Source: Chloroflexota bacterium
Lineage (GTDB): Bacteria; Chloroflexota; Dehalococcoidia; DSTF01; JACRBR01
Reading direction: 5' to 3'
Assembly: GCA_016213125.1 (NCBI GenBank)
Contig: JACRBR010000228.1
Location: forward strand, 1-19,769
Length of the DNA: 19,769 nt
The notes below the pieces were generated by a model. It made no database searches and had not been told where the DNA came from. It saw only the letters and a program-made list of their open reading frames with translations. Below, piece after piece: positions 13,319 through 19,769 of the stretch (within the stretch, counting starts at the first letter, position 1; each line of letters opens with the position of its first letter). A program made the translations under genes and the position numbers.

Positions 13319-14520
13319 GACACCTCGGCGTCCAGCGGGATATGGGCCGACACCGCGAATCCGCCTTCGCGCGTTTGCACGGCCGACAGCGTGCCGCCAA
13401 ACATCGCCACACGCTCTCGCATGCCTATCAGTCCGTGGCCCTCCGTGAGCCCCGCGGCATTGCGCCCCGTGCCGTTGTCGCTCACCGCCAGCTCCACAGC
13501 CTGCGGCAAGTACCGCACGGTCACATCCACGGCCGTGGCCGAGGCATGCTTGATGACGTTGGTCAGCGCTTCCTGGACGATACGATATGCGGCCAGGTCC
13601 GCGCCCATCGAGAGGGCGCGTTGTTGGCCCTCCACCTTGATCCCCGCGTCGATGCCCGCAGCGCGCGCGCGCGCGATGAGTTCATCCACCTGCGCCAGTC
13701 CGGGCTGCGGCGCCACCCCGTGCGATCCGTCGTCTGCCCGCAGCACCCCCAGCAGACGCCGCAACTCAACCAGCGCCTGGCGGCCGACGGTCTCGATCGA
13801 TGACAGCGCATCGCGCGCGCGGGCAGGGTCGCCCTCGATCACGCGCTGTGCCGCGCCCGCCTGCACGACCATGACGCTGACGTTGTGAGCAACGACATCG
13901 TGCAGCTCCCGGGCGATGCGAGAACGCTCCTGCGCCACCGCGAGCCCGGCCTGTTGCTCCTTTTCGACGGCGAGACGCTCGGCTCGCGCCCGCGCGTCAT
14001 CCGTGGCCGTCTCCCGGCGCCGAATCGCCCGGCCTGCGACCCAGCCGGTACCGAGAAAGATCCACACACTGAAGGTGTCGCTCTGGCTCTGAAGGCCCCC
14101 CGACACTCCCAGGAGCCCGGTTCCCGCGAGAGCCGCGATGAGCCCCCACAGAGCCCGGTCGTTCGGCTCGTGCGCCCCGACGCTGTAGGCGGCGAAGACC
14201 CACACGAGAAACTGTGAAAAGGACTTGAAATCCGGATACACCACACTGCTCAAGAGGGCGCCGGCCATCACCGCAACGAGCGCTGCTACCGGTGCGACTC
14301 GGCGCGCAGCAAGCGGCAGGACTCCAACCAGGCCACAGAGCGTCGCCAGTGCGGGTCTGTCGACCCCGCCGCCGAGCAACGGCACGTAAATCTCCAGCAC
14401 CAACAGCACGGCCAGCGGCAGCATGGTGAACACGTCGTTCCGCACCACGCGCCGCAACTCGCCGTCCGGCATATCGTCGCGCCGGCTTCGGAACTTCTTC
14501 AGCATGCTGCAAGCGTACAT
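13315..14520 (-). CDS. NarL/DesK-type sensor histidine kinase
   Basis: This 401-residue HisKA_3-type kinase has a membrane-integral sensor (residues ~30-165) of about five or six hydrophobic segments with hardly any extracytoplasmic domain, suggesting membrane or cell-envelope sensing as in DesK/LiaS-like kinases. A short coiled linker (~170-195) follows. The phosphorylation motif ERSRIARELHDVVAHNVS carries His207. The ATPase domain shows Asn321 (EALTNVIKH), DNGTG (348-352) and GLIGMRER. ATG 14520 gives the longest product; ATG 14505 (MLKKFRSRRDD) is nearly as likely, and neither has a clear ribosome binding site. It is the first gene of the kinase-regulator operon and is divergent from the lipoprotein gene. 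Confidence 0.94.
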   Translation of the reverse strand: MYACSMLKKFRSRRDDMPDGELRRVVRNDVFTMLPLAVLLVLEIYVPLLGGGVDRPALATLCGLVGVLPLAARRVAPVAALVAVMAGALLSSVVYPDFKSFSQFLVWVFAAYSVGAHEPNDRALWGLIAALAGTGLLGVSGGLQSQSDTFSVWIFLGTGWVAGRAIRRRETATDDARARAERLAVEKEQQAGLAVAQERSRIARELHDVVAHNVSVMVVQAGAAQRVIEGDPARARDALSSIETVGRQALVELRRLLGVLRADDGSHGVAPQPGLAQVDELIARARAAGIDAGIKVEGQQRALSMGADLAAYRIVQEALTNVIKHASATAVDVTVRYLPQAVELAVSDNGTGRNAAGLTEGHGLIGMRERVAMFGGTLSAVQTREGGFAVSAHIPLDAEVS

Positions 14521-14563
14521 CCGCGCGCACCGCCCTGCATCGGCCGTGCCGGCGATTAGACGT

Positions 14564-14580
14564 CATCCTCGCGGAGGATG
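14564..14580. promoter_or_regulatory. Perfect palindrome in the kinase/lipoprotein divergent region
   Basis: CATCCTC (14564-14570), GCG, GAGGATG (14574-14580) form a perfect 7 bp inverted repeat 44 nt upstream of the kinase start and 129 nt from the lipoprotein start. It could be an operator or a hairpin. The arm equals the heptamer unit of the tandem arrays, which may be chance or may tie it to those repeats. Confidence 0.4.
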
Positions 14581-14611
14581 CGACGGGGAGCGGAATCATC
14601 CAAGCGCCGAT

Positions 14612-14625
14612 GGCATGTTCATGCC
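14612..14625. promoter_or_regulatory. Candidate operator GGCATG-TT-CATGCC
   Basis: This perfect 6-2-6 inverted repeat lies 83 nt upstream of the lipoprotein ATG in the divergent region. Its size would suit a dimeric regulator such as the neighbouring NarL-type protein, but no binding data or second copy supports this. The rest of 14521-14708 shows no strong promoter. Confidence 0.35.
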
Positions 14626-14708
14626 CGCGGCCGACGCGAGGCCAGCGCTGCGAGGCTAGTCTGGACCGCATCGGAACCACATCGTTCACACACGGGGAGG
14701 ACATCAAC

Positions 14709-15227
14709 ATGAAGATGCCGATTGGCATGCCGCTTGCGGGCCTGGCGGTGATAACGGCGTTGCTGGCCATCGGATGCGGCGACAACGACGAGATGACCGT
14801 CGCGGAGTTCATCAACAAGAGCTATGAACTGCAACTCGAACACGAGGCCATCTCAGGACCTCTTCACGTCAAGTTCGAAGAAGGGACCGCCGACCTTGCT
14901 CTCACGGACAAGCTTCCCGCCGATGTCACGGACACGCTGACGAAGTTGTTTGTCGAGGAGGAGCGCTTCGCAGGACAAATTGACAGCATCGACGCGCCGA
15001 GCGGGGTGGAGGATATCCAGACCGAGGCGGTCGCGGCGTTGAAGGCGGACGCCGCCTACGGTCGCGAGGTCGTCACCGCCCTCCCGAACGCAGCGACTCT
15101 GGGCGACCTCGGCGCGGCCTATGAGAACGAAGAAGGCATCGCCGTTGAGACCCGGCGCGAGAACGCATGCAAGGCCATGCAGCAGCTGGCAGACGACAAC
15201 GACATCAAGGTTGGCTGGAACTGCTAG
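14709..15227 (+). CDS. Putative lipoprotein
   Basis: This is a 172-residue protein with a lipoprotein signal: basic start MKMPIGM, hydrophobic core, and AIGC with lipidation Cys23. The mature part is acidic and mostly helical by composition (TVAEFINKSYELQLEHEA, TKLFVEEERFAGQID), ending in QLADDNDIKVGWNC with a terminal Cys. No named domain is recognised. The start is ATG 14709, supported by GGGGAGG at 14694-14700 and the signal peptide; the open frame upstream to 14610 lacks these features. It is followed 79 nt later by a membrane protein gene on the same strand and is divergent from the two-component operon, which may regulate it (inference). It would act on the outer face of the cell membrane. 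Confidence 0.8.
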   Translation: MKMPIGMPLAGLAVITALLAIGCGDNDEMTVAEFINKSYELQLEHEAISGPLHVKFEEGTADLALTDKLPADVTDTLTKLFVEEERFAGQIDSIDAPSGVEDIQTEAVAALKADAAYGREVVTALPNAATLGDLGAAYENEEGIAVETRRENACKAMQQLADDNDIKVGWNC

Positions 15228-15306
15228 CCGGTCTGGCAGCCGGGCCGCCCAGTCCGCACGGCAGTTGAGACGCCTCGACCGGTTCGAGGTAGAAGGAAGA
15301 GAAGCT

Positions 15307-15927
15307 ATGAACGCTCGGAATACGCTACGCCTTAGTACAGTGATCGCAAGCGTGCTGTTCACGATCGGGTACTGCGTGGTGCTCGTCGTACCTGGCGCGG
15401 GGGATAACCACAAGGAAGAGGATTTCACACGCTTCTACGGCTCCGACGGAAAGATGCTCCTGGCGTTCCTGATGGGGATCACGCTCGTGGCCGGGGCGTT
15501 GGCGCTCGTGTGGTTCTTCAACGAGGTGCGATCCAAGTTGGCAGACGACACCCTGAGCCACGTCGGCTACACCGCTGCAGTGATCGGCGCCAGTGCCGCA
15601 GCCATTGGCGGCGCGATACTGTTGGCGCCTATCGGCGTCCAGCAGAACTCCGACTCCGCCTTCGTGGGCGTCGCCATCGCATACACCTTCGACCAGGCCG
15701 GCCTCGGCGTGATGCTCTTAGTCGGGATGTCGTCACTGGCTCTCGCTACCGCCCTCTTCAGTCTCACAGCCGGGCGCGCACGCCTGCTGCCCTCATGGGC
15801 GGCCTGGGTCGGTATCGTGATCGCGGTCGTGATGCTCGGTTCGTACATATGGCTGCCGGGCCTGCTGTTTCCCGTATGGGTCCTCGCGTTCGGCATGCTC
15901 CTGCGCTCCGAACCGCTCGCGGCCTGA
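15307..15927 (+). CDS. Multi-pass membrane protein of unknown function
   Basis: This is a 206-residue protein with six likely membrane segments: about residues 8-29, 51-71, 89-112, 125-155 (probably including a re-entrant part), 162-178 and 180-200. The first loop is polar and acidic (GAGDNHKEEDFTRFYGSDG). The loop between the last helices carries LLPSWAAWVG, seen in a broad set of uncharacterised actinobacterial and chloroflexal membrane proteins, as far as I recall. No transport or enzymatic motif is visible. The start ATG 15307 has an AAGGAAGAG stretch directly upstream; the open frame before it is Arg-rich and unlikely. It is probably co-transcribed with the lipoprotein gene and may work with it at the membrane. 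Confidence 0.75.
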   Translation: MNARNTLRLSTVIASVLFTIGYCVVLVVPGAGDNHKEEDFTRFYGSDGKMLLAFLMGITLVAGALALVWFFNEVRSKLADDTLSHVGYTAAVIGASAAAIGGAILLAPIGVQQNSDSAFVGVAIAYTFDQAGLGVMLLVGMSSLALATALFSLTAGRARLLPSWAAWVGIVIAVVMLGSYIWLPGLLFPVWVLAFGMLLRSEPLAA

Positions 15928-15981
15928 GCGCGCGATTCAACGGCGGACTGTGGCGGCAGAGTTCGATCTCTGGACGTTCCG

Positions 15982-16010
15982 CCGGTCGATGACGTCGATG
16001 TCTCGACCGG
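15982..16010. terminator. Possible bidirectional terminator hairpin
   Basis: CCGGTCGA (15982-15989) pairs with TCGACCGG (16003-16010) around a 13 nt loop, in the 94 nt gap between convergent genes. There is no T-tract, so termination activity is uncertain; position and stem quality are the support. Confidence 0.45.
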
Positions 16011-16021
16011 TGGCGGGGGTC

Positions 16022-16921
16022 CTACTCGCCCGTACCCAGCCGCAGATCCCGCCTGTTGAAGACGTAGTACGTCACCACAAGCAGTGCGACGCACCACGCG
16101 CACAGCACGAAGAACGCCACCCAAGGGTCCGGCAGCTCCGACGCCCGCGGCGATTCGCGGAACGCGATCGACAGATACTGGCCATCATCCACCCGGTTCG
16201 CCGCCAGCAGCGACGACACGTTGTGCTCGATGCTGAACGTCCGGATGTCCGCCCACGTCCCGCCCAGCGCGCCGAAGATGCTGTTCAGCGTGCCTTCGAT
16301 GATTACGAACAGGATGATCCCCGTCGATCCGAGCGCCGTCGACCGGCCGATCACCGTGATCGCGAACGCCAGCAGCGCGTACGGCAGCACCCCGAACCCC
16401 GCCCGCAAGATCACGATCGCAACGTCGAACACCGTCATGTGCGCGGCCCCGGGCGGATCCAGCGTGATCGCATAGCCCGCCAGCGACGATGTCCACAACA
16501 TCGACACCACGCCGAACGCGAGCGCCGCGAGCAGCAGGATGGCGCAGAACAGCGCCAGCCCCAGCAGCTTCATCGTCAGCCACTGGTTCCGGCTCTGCCC
16601 GCGCGAGATCGCCTGCCGCGCCGTCCCCCAGTTGTACTCCGTCGCGATCCCGCTCGCGATGAAGACGCCGACGATCATCGAGCCCCAGAACTGCCCCGCG
16701 TCCAGCAGTGCCGGCAGCGCCCACGGCAGCGCGAACCCCCGTATCAGCTCCGGCAGGTCGCTCCGCAGTTGTGGGTCCGCTTCGTTGCGCAGGCTCCACC
16801 ACATGGTGTATCCGAACAGCCACACCTGCACGCCCGCCCCCAGCAGCAGCACGGCCAGCAGCACGTACGGCAGCCAGCGCGTCCGCGACTTCATCAGCTC
16901 CGCCAGAATCTGCTCACGCAT
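16022..16921 (-). CDS. ABC-2 type transporter permease
   Basis: This 299-residue integral membrane protein has about six membrane segments: roughly residues 16-38, 73-95, 115-150, 168-190, 195-215 and 270-290. The cytoplasmic sequence EYNWGTARQAISRGQSR (~94-110) is the characteristic loop of ABC-2 permeases that pair with BcrA/CcmA-like ATPases. The start is ATG 16921, overlapping the ATPase stop by 8 nt. The frame remains open upstream but that extension is Arg/Ser-rich and antisense-like in composition. With the ATPase it would form an exporter of unknown substrate, for example a lipid, antibiotic or peptide. Confidence 0.92.
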   Translation of the reverse strand: MREQILAELMKSRTRWLPYVLLAVLLLGAGVQVWLFGYTMWWSLRNEADPQLRSDLPELIRGFALPWALPALLDAGQFWGSMIVGVFIASGIATEYNWGTARQAISRGQSRNQWLTMKLLGLALFCAILLLAALAFGVVSMLWTSSLAGYAITLDPPGAAHMTVFDVAIVILRAGFGVLPYALLAFAITVIGRSTALGSTGIILFVIIEGTLNSIFGALGGTWADIRTFSIEHNVSSLLAANRVDDGQYLSIAFRESPRASELPDPWVAFFVLCAWCVALLVVTYYVFNRRDLRLGTGE

Positions 16922-17900
16922 TGGCGTCCGCCCCGGCGGCCGCGTCCGCGCCCTCACCCGTGATCTCCATGAAGAAGTCCTCCAGGTTGTTCTCCTGCGG
17001 ACGCAGCTCCGTGAGCCAGATCTGCCGCTCGGCAAGCGCCCTGCTGATCGCCGCCGCCTGCGCAGCCGTCTGCTCCTGCGGCGCTTCGACGACAAGCCGC
17101 CCGTCCTCGCGCCGTACGGCCACCACGCCCGGTCTCGCCTGCAGCACGGAGATCGCCGATTCGTCGTCAGTCGTGCGAAGCAGCACGGAGGACGCTCGCG
17201 CGGACGCGCCGACCAGCGTTTCCACCGGCCCCTGCGTGATCAGCCGCCCCGACTTCAGGATCGCGACGTCGTCGCACATCTGCTCCACCTCGCTCAGGAT
17301 GTGGCTCGAGACGAAGACGGTCGTGCCGCCGGCGGCAAGCTCGCGGATCAGCTCGCGAAACTCACGGATGCCCGCCGGATCCAGGCCGTTCGTCGGCTCA
17401 TCGAGGATCACCATCTCGGGCTCGTGCATGATCGCGGCGGCGACCGCCAGCCGCTGCTTCATCCCCAGCGAGAAGTTGCGCACCTTGTCCCGCGCACGCG
17501 AGGCGAGCCCGACGCGCTCGATCACCTCGTCGATGCGCTGCTCCGTCGTGTCGGCGCCGATGCGCGCCCACACGCGCAGATTGTCGCGCGCTGAGAGGTG
17601 CGGGAAGTACGCCTGCCCTTCCAGCGTCGCCCCGACCCCGCGCAACGCCTGCGCGCGATGCGTCCGGGTGTCGAGCCCCAGGATCTCCACGTGGCCGGCC
17701 GTCGGCGAGATGAGGCCCAGTGCCAGCGCGATCGTCGTCGTCTTGCCGGACCCGTTCGGCCCCAGGAACCCGTACACCCGCCCGCGCGTTACTTCGATAT
17801 CCAGCCCGTCGAGTGCCAGCCGCGAGCCGTAGCGCTTCGTCAGCCCGACCGTGCGCAGGACGACATCGCCGGACGCAGGCGTAGTGGCGCCGATGCTCAT
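16914..17900 (-). CDS. ABC transporter ATP-binding protein (BcrA/CcmA-like)
   Basis: This 328-residue ATPase drives the ABC-2 exporter. Walker A GPNGSGKT is at 47-54, the signature FSLGMKQR from 143 (LSxGM variant with Phe), Walker B MVILDEPTNGLD from 163, and the H-loop His200 in SSHILSE. A C-terminal ~90-residue extension (about 235-328) ending in LEDFFMEITGE is normal for the DrrA/BcrA subfamily and probably contacts the permease or dimer partner. ATG 17900 begins MSIGATTPAS; only a weak ribosome binding site is seen, but no better start precedes the conserved core. The last 8 nt overlap the permease gene. The upstream gap (17901-18008) holds a heptamer repeat. Confidence 0.95.
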   Translation of the reverse strand: MSIGATTPASGDVVLRTVGLTKRYGSRLALDGLDIEVTRGRVYGFLGPNGSGKTTTIALALGLISPTAGHVEILGLDTRTHRAQALRGVGATLEGQAYFPHLSARDNLRVWARIGADTTEQRIDEVIERVGLASRARDKVRNFSLGMKQRLAVAAAIMHEPEMVILDEPTNGLDPAGIREFRELIRELAAGGTTVFVSSHILSEVEQMCDDVAILKSGRLITQGPVETLVGASARASSVLLRTTDDESAISVLQARPGVVAVRREDGRLVVEAPQEQTAAQAAAISRALAERQIWLTELRPQENNLEDFFMEITGEGADAAAGADANA

Positions 17901-17970
17901 GCCTGCGACGATATCAGACCGCGAAGGCTGGAGTTAGCACGCGCCCCATCTACCACGGCGCTGAAGAGTC

Positions 17971-17998
17971 CTCCATCCTCCACCCTCCATCCTCCATC
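17971..17998. repeat. Heptanucleotide tandem repeat (CTCCATC, 4 units)
   Basis: Units CTCCATC, CTCCACC, CTCCATC and CTCCATC lie 10 nt beyond the stop of the minus-strand hydrolase gene. As in the other arrays, the C/T-rich strand is the plus strand of the window, here the antisense strand of the adjacent gene. Confidence 0.88.
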
Positions 17999-18008
17999 AA
18001 GTCGCCCG

Positions 18009-18869
18009 TCAGCCCCGCGCCGCATCCCGCACGGCCGCCATGATCTCTCCCGCATGGTCGACGATCATCAGGTGGCCGCCGCCTGGCACAAACGTCGCCC
18101 GGCAGCCGGGGATCTCCCGCGCGAAGTACCGCCCGATCGATACCCGCACCACGCGGTCCGCGTCGCCATGCCACAACCGCACCGGCACCGCCCCGACGGC
18201 CTGCGGCGTGAACCCCCACGGTCTCGAGAACAACACCAGGTCCTGCGTCATCGCTCTTCCTCCCGGACGCAGCGCTGCCCGCACCTCCTCCACGAACGCC
18301 TCGCGCACCTCGCGGCGCTTCGTCACCGTGCGGTCGATCGAACGCGGCATCATCCACTCCCGGGCGCGCGGCGCCCAGAACGCCGTCCACATCGCCGCGA
18401 ACCACGCCAGCAGTGGCGCCAGCGCCAGCACCGCCCTCGTGAACAACCTCCCGATCCGCCCGCGCCCGTCCAAAGTCGCCTCCGGTGAGCCTGCGCCGCT
18501 CACGATCGCGGCCGTAGTCACGCGCTCCGGCATCGCCGCCGCGCAGGCCTGTGCGTGCGGCCCACCGCCGGATAACCCGACCACCCCGAAGCGTTCGATC
18601 CCCAGCGCGTCCGCGAGATCGGCGACGTCCGCAGGCCAGTCCGTCAGCCGCCGACCCTTCTTGAAATCGGAACTTCCGTATCCGGGACGGTCGACCGCGA
18701 TCAGCCGCACGTCCTGCAACCGCGCCGCCTCATCCAGGAACCGCCCTTCCAATAGCCCGCCCGGCGTTCCATGAAAGTAGAAGACAGGCGATCCCAGCCG
18801 CCTGCCGTACTCGGCATACGCCAGCTTCCGTCCATCCCGCAGCGTCACGAACGCAGTCTCGTTGGCCAT
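18009..18869 (-). CDS. Alpha/beta-hydrolase fold protein
   Basis: The 286-residue cytoplasmic alpha/beta hydrolase has a complete predicted triad: nucleophile Ser100 in VVGLSGGGPHA, acid Asp238 in LWHGDADRVV, and His266 in PGGGHLM. The oxyanion-hole motif HGTPGG is at 33-38, and AVDRPGYGSSD after beta strand 4 is typical. An insertion of hydrophobic and Arg-rich helices (~140-200) forms the lid and would set substrate choice, which cannot be read from sequence; esterase, epoxide hydrolase-like or haloperoxidase-like activity are all possible. ATG 18869 (MANETAFVTLRDGRKLAY) is the family-like start with a GGGG-containing weak ribosome binding site; the open frame upstream is not conserved in character. 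It is divergent from the acyl-CoA dehydrogenase at 19022. Confidence 0.9.
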   Translation of the reverse strand: MANETAFVTLRDGRKLAYAEYGRRLGSPVFYFHGTPGGLLEGRFLDEAARLQDVRLIAVDRPGYGSSDFKKGRRLTDWPADVADLADALGIERFGVVGLSGGGPHAQACAAAMPERVTTAAIVSGAGSPEATLDGRGRIGRLFTRAVLALAPLLAWFAAMWTAFWAPRAREWMMPRSIDRTVTKRREVREAFVEEVRAALRPGGRAMTQDLVLFSRPWGFTPQAVGAVPVRLWHGDADRVVRVSIGRYFAREIPGCRATFVPGGGHLMIVDHAGEIMAAVRDAARG

Positions 18870-18913
18870 TGCCCCGGATCTTACCTGCCCGGCCCCGCGA
18901 AGTGAGGCCGTTC

Positions 18914-18933
18914 GGCTCCTGACGGCAGGAGCC
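18914..18933. promoter_or_regulatory. Perfect hairpin in divergent intergenic region
   Basis: GGCTCCTG (18914-18921), loop ACGG, CAGGAGCC (18926-18933) form an 8 bp perfect stem between the hydrolase and the second acyl-CoA dehydrogenase. It lies 88 nt before the latter's ATG. It could be an operator, a leader hairpin or another member of the palindromic repeats; no evidence selects one. Confidence 0.45.
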
Positions 18934-19021
18934 CTGTTCTGCGTTGATCCAGAAGCGGCATACGCCCCGGCCATGCAGCAACGTGATCGCGCACCCATGC
19001 CACCGCGTCAGGAGAAACGGC

Positions 19022-19769
19022 ATGTACACAGAACTCAACAAGACACTTACGCCGGAGCAACAGGCGCTTCGCGACCAGATGCACCGCTTCGCTGCCGAGG
19101 TCATCCGGCCCGCCGCCGTAGAGCTGGACAAACTTACCGCCGACGAGGTGATCGCACCCGGCTCTCGGCTCTGGGATCTCTTCCGCCAGGCCTACAGCCA
19201 GGCGTATCACCTGCGCGGCTTCCCGGAGCAGCTCGGCGGCGCCGGCCTCTCCCCGCTCGAACAGCACATCGTCGGCGAGGAGATGGGCTGGGCCTCGGCC
19301 GGCCTCTCGATCAGCCTCGGCGTCACCGCCTTCCCCTTCTCCTTCGCCGCGCAGTACGCCGCCATCACCGGTAACAAGGACCTGCTGGACGACATCGTCA
19401 TGCCCTACGTCAACGACCGCGAGGGCAAGTACATCGGCTGCTGGGCGATCACGGAACCGGACCATGGTTCCGACACCCTCCTCTTCGGCACCGATCAGTT
19501 TCGCGACCCCTCCATCACCTTCCAGGTGCAGGCGCGGCGCGACGGCGACGACTGGATCATCAGCGGCCAGAAGTCCGCCTGGGTCTCGAACGGCACCATC
19601 GCCACGCACGCCTGCACCTTCCTCACCGTCGAACCGTCGCGCGGCATGGATGGCGGCGGCGTCGCCGTCATCCCCCTCGACCTGCCCGGCGTGACCAAGG
19701 GCCCGCCGCTCCGCAAGCTCGGCCAGCGCGACCTCAACCAGGGCGAGATCTTCTTCGACGACGTCCGCA
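19022..19769 (+). CDS. Acyl-CoA dehydrogenase, N-terminal part (runs off window)
   Basis: At least 249 residues are present, cut by the window end with no stop. The N-terminal helical domain (MYTELNKTLTPEQQALRDQM), the FAD-site motif CWAITEPDHGSDT (~140-152) and the beta domain (DDWIISGQKSAWVSNG, LRKLGQRDLNQGEIFFDDV) place it in the acyl-CoA dehydrogenase family. The catalytic Glu would lie beyond the window. It differs from the 862-2028 enzyme: longer spacing in the N-terminal domain and a variable insert after the FAD motif (LLFGTDQFRDPSITF), suggesting another subfamily and substrate. ATG 19022 has AGGAGA at 19010-19015. Confidence 0.9.
   Translation, partial: MYTELNKTLTPEQQALRDQMHRFAAEVIRPAAVELDKLTADEVIAPGSRLWDLFRQAYSQAYHLRGFPEQLGGAGLSPLEQHIVGEEMGWASAGLSISLGVTAFPFSFAAQYAAITGNKDLLDDIVMPYVNDREGKYIGCWAITEPDHGSDTLLFGTDQFRDPSITFQVQARRDGDDWIISGQKSAWVSNGTIATHACTFLTVEPSRGMDGGGVAVIPLDLPGVTKGPPLRKLGQRDLNQGEIFFDDVR

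Noticed and set aside
16922..17095. N-terminal extension of the ABC permease
   Set aside because: The extension lies inside the ATPase coding region, is Arg/Ser-rich and non-conserved in character; ATG 16921 gives a standard ABC-2 permease with the normal small overlap.
15950..18488. Plus-strand Arg/His/Pro-rich frames opposite the ABC transporter and hydrolase genes
   Set aside because: They are antisense to genes with clear Walker, permease and catalytic-triad motifs and have extreme Arg/Pro/Gln composition without domain-like features.

Overview
The window is a GC-rich bacterial chromosome segment. Coding stretches such as 1021-1080 reach 78% GC. It carries ordinary metabolic and signalling genes, one small accessory-looking island, and several families of short intergenic repeats. 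Free-living lipid metabolism (two acyl-CoA dehydrogenases, a FabF-type ketosynthase), a secreted enzyme with thrombospondin type 3 and dockerin-like repeats, GTG/TTG starts and two small DinB-fold proteins fit an environmental Chloroflexota (Dehalococcoidia-like) or actinobacterial genome. That placement is inference from general protein flavour; no rRNA or phylogenetic marker is present.

Layout. 1-290: two copies of a hairpin-bearing repeat 147 nt apart, leading into a DinB-family gene (294-728). 862-2028: a complete acyl-CoA dehydrogenase. 2023-3091: the accessory island, in which an unrecognised lower-GC gene (2254-2802) lies between two ~175 nt direct repeats. Each repeat holds an identical 68 nt block with a perfect hairpin and a tiny ORF starting MPQYEDLPADPW. 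Each tiny ORF ends in TAG directly followed by a different perfect hairpin. 3196-4386: an exported beta-propeller protein. 4477-5367 (minus): a DinB protein and a TfoX-like protein as a pair. 5578-6819: a FabF-type ketosynthase. 6826-8679 (minus): a secreted glucose/sorbosone dehydrogenase-like propeller fused to thrombospondin type 3 repeats and a dockerin-like pair. 9039-11300: a membrane-bound PAS-GGDEF-EAL protein. 11449-11919: a CoA-binding protein. 12139-12657: a small DMT/YdcZ-like membrane protein. 12662-14520 (minus): a NarL/DesK-type two-component system. It is divergent from a lipoprotein gene (14709-15227) and a multi-pass membrane protein gene (15307-15927). 16022-17900 (minus): an ABC-2 type exporter, ATPase and permease. 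18009-18869 (minus): an alpha/beta hydrolase. 19022-end: a second, divergent acyl-CoA dehydrogenase cut by the window edge.

Working units. Clear translational units are kinase-regulator (ATGA overlap), ABC ATPase-permease (8 nt overlap) and DinB-TfoX (9 nt gap). The kinase/regulator operon and the lipoprotein/membrane-protein pair share a 188 nt divergent control region with two perfect palindromes, which suggests but does not prove a regulatory link. Other genes appear to be single transcription units. Intergenic gaps carry heptanucleotide tandem repeats (CTCCATC type, four loci) and an octamer repeat.

The most unusual material is the 2023-3091 island: repeated small ORFs whose differences fall mostly at third codon positions, and stop codons that coincide with the edges of palindromic elements. 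No CRISPR array, transposase, tRNA or rRNA was seen.
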